From NCBI RefSeq assembly GCF_004345245.1, contig NZ_SLUQ01000006.1, positions 456,691 through 520,690 on the forward strand: DNA of 64,000 nucleotides, read 5' to 3'. The translations under genes were made by a program, and so were the position numbers. This DNA is from Rhizobium sp. BK251 (lineage in GTDB: Bacteria > Pseudomonadota > Alphaproteobacteria > Rhizobiales > Rhizobiaceae). Positions 59,162 through 64,000 of this stretch are shown here, piece by piece (position 1 is the first letter of the stretch; each line of letters starts with the position of its first letter). Under the pieces are notes generated by a model that worked only from the letters and a program-made list of their open reading frames with translations, had not been told where the DNA came from and searched no databases.

Positions 59162-60345
59162 CCGCGCAGAAAGCCGTTTTCGATTGGGCCGATCCCTTCC
59201 GGCTCGAGGATCAACTGACCGACGAAGAACGCATGGTCCTTCGCACGGCGCATGAGTACGCGCAGGAGAAGCTGGCTCCTCGGGCGCAGATGGCGTTTCG
59301 AAAGGAAGTCACCGACCCCGCGATCTTCCTCGAGATGGGTGAATTGGGATTGCTTGGTCCGACTATCTCACCGGATTACGGCGGCGCCGGTCTCGGCTAT
59401 GTGGGCTATGGCCTGATCGCCCGTGAAGTCGAGCGCGTCGACAGCGGCTACCGCTCGATGATGAGTGTGCAATCTTCCCTCGTGATGGTGCCGATCGACG
59501 CATTTGGCTCGGAGGAGCAGAAGCAGAAGTACCTGCCGAAGCTCGCGACCGGCGAGCGGATCGGTTGCTTCGGCCTGACCGAGCCCGATCATGGCTCCGA
59601 CCCGGGCTCGATGATCACCCGAGCGAAGAAGGTTGACGGTGGCTATAGCCTGAAGGGCGCAAAGACCTGGATTACCAACGCACCGATCGCCGATGTCTTC
59701 GTCGTCTGGGCAAAGACCGAGGATGGCGTCATCCGTGGGTTTATCCTGGAAAAGGGCTGGAAAGGCCTTTCGGCCCCGGCGATCCACGGCAAGGTTGGTC
59801 TCAAGGCCTCGATTACCGGCGAAATCGTGCTCGACGATGTCTTCGTGCCCGAAGAAAACCTGTTGCCTTCCGTCACCGGGTTGAAGGGTCCCTTCACCTG
59901 CCTGAACTCAGCTCGTTTCGGCATCGCCTGGGGCGCGCTGGGCGCGGCGGAATCCTGCTATCACACGGCGCGTCAATATGTGCTCGACCGCGAGCAGTTC
60001 GGCAGGCCGCTTGCCGCCAACCAGCTCATCCAGAAGAAGCTTGCAGACATGGTGACCGAAATTTCCCTCGGCCTCCAGGGTTGCCTGCGCCTTGGCCGCA
60101 TGAAGGAAGAGGGTCATCCACCGGTCGAGCTCACTTCCATCCTGAAGCGCAATTCCTGCGGCAAGGCGCTTGCGATTGCCCGTGACGCCCGTGACATGTT
60201 GGGCGGCAACGGCATTTCGGACGAGTTCCCGATCGCGCGCCATCTGGTCAACCTCGAAGTGGTCAACACCTATGAGGGTACGCACGACATCCATGCGCTG
60301 ATCCTCGGGCGGGCGATCACCAACATCGCCGCTTTCGCCAACTGA
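59158..60345 (+). CDS. Acyl-CoA dehydrogenase (second), glutaryl-CoA dehydrogenase-like
   Basis: 395 residues. MMSVQSSLVMVPIDAFGSEEQKQKYLPKLATGE, GCFGLTEPDHGSDPGSM, KTWITNAPIADVFVVWAK and NTYEGTHDIHALILGRAIT follow the glutaryl-CoA dehydrogenase pattern (YEGTHD carries the catalytic Glu). GCDH both oxidises and decarboxylates glutaryl-CoA; here it could act on a dicarboxylic CoA ester formed on ring cleavage. Coupled to the preceding gene by a 4-base overlap. Confidence 0.9.
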   Translation: MTAQKAVFDWADPFRLEDQLTDEERMVLRTAHEYAQEKLAPRAQMAFRKEVTDPAIFLEMGELGLLGPTISPDYGGAGLGYVGYGLIAREVERVDSGYRSMMSVQSSLVMVPIDAFGSEEQKQKYLPKLATGERIGCFGLTEPDHGSDPGSMITRAKKVDGGYSLKGAKTWITNAPIADVFVVWAKTEDGVIRGFILEKGWKGLSAPAIHGKVGLKASITGEIVLDDVFVPEENLLPSVTGLKGPFTCLNSARFGIAWGALGAAESCYHTARQYVLDREQFGRPLAANQLIQKKLADMVTEISLGLQGCLRLGRMKEEGHPPVELTSILKRNSCGKALAIARDARDMLGGNGISDEFPIARHLVNLEVVNTYEGTHDIHALILGRAITNIAAFAN

Positions 60346-60357
60346 GGAGCCCCCGTG

Positions 60358-60771
60358 ATGTTCACAACGACGCGGGAGCTTGGTTTCGGGGATTGCGACC
60401 CTTCGGGCATCGCATACTTTCCCGCCTATCTCGACCACCTCGTCGGAGCGCTCGAAGATTTCTTCGCAGCCGCAGGCATTCCCTGGCCGAAAATGATTGC
60501 CGAGCGCCGGATCGGCACGCCCACTCTCAAACTCGACCTTACCTTCGTCAAGCCTGGTTTCCATGGCGACCGACTGGAATTCGCCATTCGCGTCATCAGG
60601 CTCGGCACCTCCTCGATGGATCTGGAGCACAAGGTTTTCCGCGACGACGAACTGCTTTGGTCAGCCAATCAGCGCATCGTCGCCACGTCGCTGGAGACCC
60701 ACAAATCCTGCCCCTGGCCCGACGACATGCGTGCCGCCTTCATGCCCTATCTGGAGAACAAAGATGCATAA
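60358..60771 (+). CDS. 4-hydroxybenzoyl-CoA-type acyl-CoA thioesterase
   Basis: 137-residue hot-dog thioesterase. FGDCDPSGIAYFPAYLDHLV contains the catalytic Asp of the 4HBT family. It hydrolyses aromatic or alicyclic CoA esters and probably releases CoA from dead-end intermediates. GAGGAG precedes ATG 60358. Its end overlaps the RidA gene by 8 bases, a tight coupling that argues for a shared function in clearing by-products. Confidence 0.88.
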   Translation: MFTTTRELGFGDCDPSGIAYFPAYLDHLVGALEDFFAAAGIPWPKMIAERRIGTPTLKLDLTFVKPGFHGDRLEFAIRVIRLGTSSMDLEHKVFRDDELLWSANQRIVATSLETHKSCPWPDDMRAAFMPYLENKDA

Positions 60772-61159
60772 GATCCTTCAACCCGCGGGCTGGGCAAAGC
60801 CTCTCGGCTATGCCAACGGCGTCGAAGCGCGAGGGCGGCAGGTCTATGTCGGCGGCCAGATCGGCTGGAACGAGCAATGCGAGTTCGAAACCGACGACTT
60901 CGTGGGGCAGGTCCAGCAGACGCTGAAGAATGTCGTTGCCGTTGTCGCCGAGGCCGGCGGCGCGCCCCATCACATCACCACCATGACCTGGTACTTCACC
61001 GACAAGCGGGAATATCTCGGCAATCTGAAAGGCATCGGTGCAGCCTACCGCGAGGTGATCGGCCGCCACTACCCCGCCATGGCCGCCGTCCAGGTCGTGT
61101 CGCTCGTCGAGGACCGCGCCAAGGTCGAGATCCAGGCGACCGCCGTCATTCCCGATTGA
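60764..61159 (+). CDS. RidA/YjgF-family enamine/imine deaminase
   Basis: 131 residues. The opening HKILQPAGWAKPLGYANGVEA and VYVGGQIGWNEQC, HITTMTWYFTD and YPAMAAVQVVSLVEDRAKVEIQATAVI match RidA, which hydrolyses enamine and imine intermediates to keto compounds and ammonia. The 2-amino-5-oxocyclohexenyl-CoA product of an anthraniloyl-CoA monooxygenase/reductase is an enamine, so RidA may remove its nitrogen. GGAG lies eight bases before ATG 60764. Not a housekeeping location: it sits inside the catabolic operon. Confidence 0.9.
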   Translation: MHKILQPAGWAKPLGYANGVEARGRQVYVGGQIGWNEQCEFETDDFVGQVQQTLKNVVAVVAEAGGAPHHITTMTWYFTDKREYLGNLKGIGAAYREVIGRHYPAMAAVQVVSLVEDRAKVEIQATAVIPD

Positions 61160-61172
61160 TGGAGTTCGGCTG

Positions 61173-63167
61173 ATGGAAATATCGTCCGAAAGCGGCGTCC
61201 CGCAGGAATTCTCCTCGACGGTGCGTGGCGAGATGCGTGGTTCTACCCTCGTCGTGACGATCGACAACCCACCGGTCAATGCGACGGGTGCGGACGTGCG
61301 CGCCGGGCTGATGACAGCGCTTGATCGCGCGAAAGCGGACGACGTCGCCGCAATCGTGCTGACGGGTACGGGAAAGACCTTCATCGGTGGTGCCGACATC
61401 AAGGAGTTCGGCAAGCCTCCTGTGCTGCCGACACTTCCGGACGTCATCGAGGCAATCGAGTCATCACCAAAGCGCATTGTTGCAGCGGTAAACGGGGCAG
61501 CGCTTGGCGGCGGCCTTGAAGTGGCGCTTGCCTGCCACGCACGCATCCTGTCTCCGGCTGCCTCGCTCGGCTTGCCGGAGGTGACGCTCGGCCTCGTTCC
61601 CGGCGCAGGCGGTACCCAGCGCCTGCCGCGACTCGTTGGTGCCATTGGCGCCCTCGACATGATTGCAGGCGGGAAGCCGATAGCCGCGGGTAAGGCCGTC
61701 GAGATCGGACTTGCGGAACGCCTTGCGGGCGGTGATCTCGTTGCCGAGGCTGCTTGCTATGCAGACGAACTCGCCAATGCACCCATCAGGAGGACCGGCA
61801 CGCTCCCGGTGTCCGCTTTTGCGCCCTCCGAGTTTGAGGACTTGGCGGCTCGCTACGTCAAGCGCGCTCGCGGCCAGACCGCACCGCAGGAAGCGATCCG
61901 CCTGGTAGCGCTGGCGAGCAAGGTGGACCTGCAGGCGGGACTGGCCGAGGAACGCACGACATTCCTGCGGCTGCGCGACGGGACGCAATCGAAGGCGCTT
62001 CGCCACATCTTCTTCGCCGAGCGTGCCGCGGGCAAGCCCGCAGATATCTCCAGCTTCGAACCGCGCAGCCTTGCCGTTGTCGGCGTTGCCGGCACGGGTC
62101 TGATGGGGTGTGGTATTGCAGTCGCGACACTTGCTGCCGGCTATTCGGTCATCGCACTCGACCAAAGCCCCGAAGCTGCCGCCAAGGGTCGGGAGCGGAT
62201 CAGCGAACTGATTGGAGCGGCCGTGAAATCCGGCCGCCTTTCGTCCGAGGCCGCCGATGAGCAACTGGGCCGGCTCGTCGTTTCTGCCGAACCGAATGAT
62301 ATGAAAGCGGCCGACCTGGTGATCGAGGCGGTCTTCGACGAACTGGACGTCAAGATCGATCTCTTTCGCAAGCTCGATGGTATCGTGCGCAGTGACACGG
62401 TGCTTGCGACCAATACGAGCTATCTCGACCCCGACGTTATTGCGGCGGCCACTGCCCATCCCGAGCGTGTCATTGGCCTGCATTTCTTTTCGCCCGCCCA
62501 CATCATGCGGCTGGTCGAGGTCGTTCGTTGCCAGCAAACCGATCCCGCCGTGCTCGCAACTGCCCTCGCCTTCGCGCGAAAACTCCGCAAGGTGCCGGTT
62601 GTCGCGGGCGTCTGCGAGGGCTTCATCGGCAACCGCATCTTTTCCGCCTATCGCACGGAAGCCGAGCGGCTCATCGAGGAGGGCGCGCTTCCCCAGGACA
62701 TCGATCTCGCAATGGAGGACTACGGCTTCGCCATGGGGCTCTTTGCGGTCTATGACATGGCGGGGCTCGAAATTGCCTGGGCGCGCCGGAAGCGGCAGGC
62801 GGCCTCACGAGATCCGAATGCTCCCTACTTCGAGATTCCCGATCGCCTCTGCCAGGCAGGGCGCTTCGGCCGCAGGGCTGGCAAGGGCTGGTACCTCTAT
62901 CAGAATGGCGAGCGGACGGTCGATCCCGAGATCGACCGGATGATTGCCGACTATCGCATCGAAAAGGGCTTCGTCGCCCGAGCGATCGGCAAAGACGAGA
63001 TCATGAGCAGGCTGTTGCAGGCGATGGCGCGCGAGGGCCAGGCGCTGATCGACGAAGGCATCGCGGGAACGGCCGACGATATCGACGTGGTCCTGGTCCT
63101 GGGCTACGGCTTCCCGGCCCACCAGGGCGGTCCGATGTTCGCCGCAGCCCATGGATCTGATCGATGA
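61173..63167 (+). CDS. Bifunctional enoyl-CoA hydratase / 3-hydroxyacyl-CoA dehydrogenase
   Basis: 664 residues. The N-terminal crotonase domain keeps both glutamates (GGGLEVALACHARI and LPEVTLGLVPGAGGTQRL). The central NAD site is GVAGTGLMGCGIAVATLAAGYSV, and HFFSPAHIMRLVEVV carries the HADH catalytic histidine. The C-terminal HADH domain ends in GYGFPAHQGGPMFAAAHGSDR and then stops, shorter than family members that continue about 30 residues. It performs hydration and oxidation in the lower pathway, feeding the thiolase that starts 31 bases downstream. Confidence 0.9.
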   Translation: MEISSESGVPQEFSSTVRGEMRGSTLVVTIDNPPVNATGADVRAGLMTALDRAKADDVAAIVLTGTGKTFIGGADIKEFGKPPVLPTLPDVIEAIESSPKRIVAAVNGAALGGGLEVALACHARILSPAASLGLPEVTLGLVPGAGGTQRLPRLVGAIGALDMIAGGKPIAAGKAVEIGLAERLAGGDLVAEAACYADELANAPIRRTGTLPVSAFAPSEFEDLAARYVKRARGQTAPQEAIRLVALASKVDLQAGLAEERTTFLRLRDGTQSKALRHIFFAERAAGKPADISSFEPRSLAVVGVAGTGLMGCGIAVATLAAGYSVIALDQSPEAAAKGRERISELIGAAVKSGRLSSEAADEQLGRLVVSAEPNDMKAADLVIEAVFDELDVKIDLFRKLDGIVRSDTVLATNTSYLDPDVIAAATAHPERVIGLHFFSPAHIMRLVEVVRCQQTDPAVLATALAFARKLRKVPVVAGVCEGFIGNRIFSAYRTEAERLIEEGALPQDIDLAMEDYGFAMGLFAVYDMAGLEIAWARRKRQAASRDPNAPYFEIPDRLCQAGRFGRRAGKGWYLYQNGERTVDPEIDRMIADYRIEKGFVARAIGKDEIMSRLLQAMAREGQALIDEGIAGTADDIDVVLVLGYGFPAHQGGPMFAAAHGSDR

Positions 63168-63198
63168 CGGCCCCGACGCGACACGGGAGAAGGACAGG

Positions 63199-64000
<802 letters not shown>

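Overview
The window reads as accessory DNA of a rhizobial alphaproteobacterium (Rhizobium/Sinorhizobium/Agrobacterium type). The evidence is high-GC coding sequence with AT-rich promoters, dense co-directional catabolic operons each with its own ABC transporter, and a RIME-like intergenic mosaic element at 27640-27750. There are no rRNA or tRNA genes, phage genes, transposases or CRISPR arrays. The content points to a plasmid or chromid specialised in plant-derived compounds.

Layout. (1) 1-6361: a leftward operon (MaoC dehydratase, type III CoA-transferase, a solute-binding-like protein without signal peptide, and a sugar-type binding protein cut by the window edge) diverges from a lactonase and an FMN hydroxyacid dehydrogenase. 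(2) 6394-16671: stress and detoxification genes: SMR efflux pump, AhpD-like protein with a MocR regulator, azoreductase, LOG-type phosphoribohydrolase, a glycine-rich membrane protein, and a LysR gene next to three rightward units (MFS exporter, epoxide hydrolase with a one-base frameshift, glutathione S-transferase). These three units share a 45-49 bp promoter element with fixed internal spacing. (3) 16721-39118: an organosulfur scavenging island: FAD/NAD(P) protein, two tandem small ORFs, MsuE-type FMN reductase, two NtaA/SnaA/DszA-type flavin monooxygenases, four SfnB/DszC-type acyl-CoA-dehydrogenase-fold oxygenases, MetNIQ, and two complete ribose-type ABC importers. (4) 39158-48309: MarR, CrtI-like flavoprotein, cyclase/isatin-hydrolase-family enzyme, second CrtI-like flavoprotein, second MarR, and an indolepyruvate:ferredoxin-oxidoreductase-like pair. 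(5) 48650-53876: a five-gene oligopeptide-type ABC importer. (6) 54003-64000: a long operon beginning with a 2-aminobenzoyl-CoA monooxygenase/reductase-like fusion, followed by SDR, atypical crotonase, two acyl-CoA dehydrogenases, thioesterase, RidA, a bifunctional hydratase/dehydrogenase, and a PcaF-like thiolase cut by the right edge.

How it fits together. Blocks 4 to 6 can be read as one pathway (inference): the cyclase-family enzyme opens isatin to isatinate, a 2-oxo acid. The IorAB-like enzyme oxidatively decarboxylates this to 2-aminobenzoyl-CoA. The flavoprotein fusion and a beta-oxidation set then degrade the CoA ester, with RidA handling enamine/imine intermediates. This would explain why no aromatic acid:CoA ligase is visible. 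Isatin is a reported intermediate of indole-3-acetate breakdown in Bradyrhizobium, so auxin or another indole is a candidate substrate. Related palindromes upstream of the transporter operon and the flavoprotein operon suggest joint MarR control. Block 3 suggests uptake of a sugar-like organosulfur compound followed by FMNH2-dependent desulfurisation.
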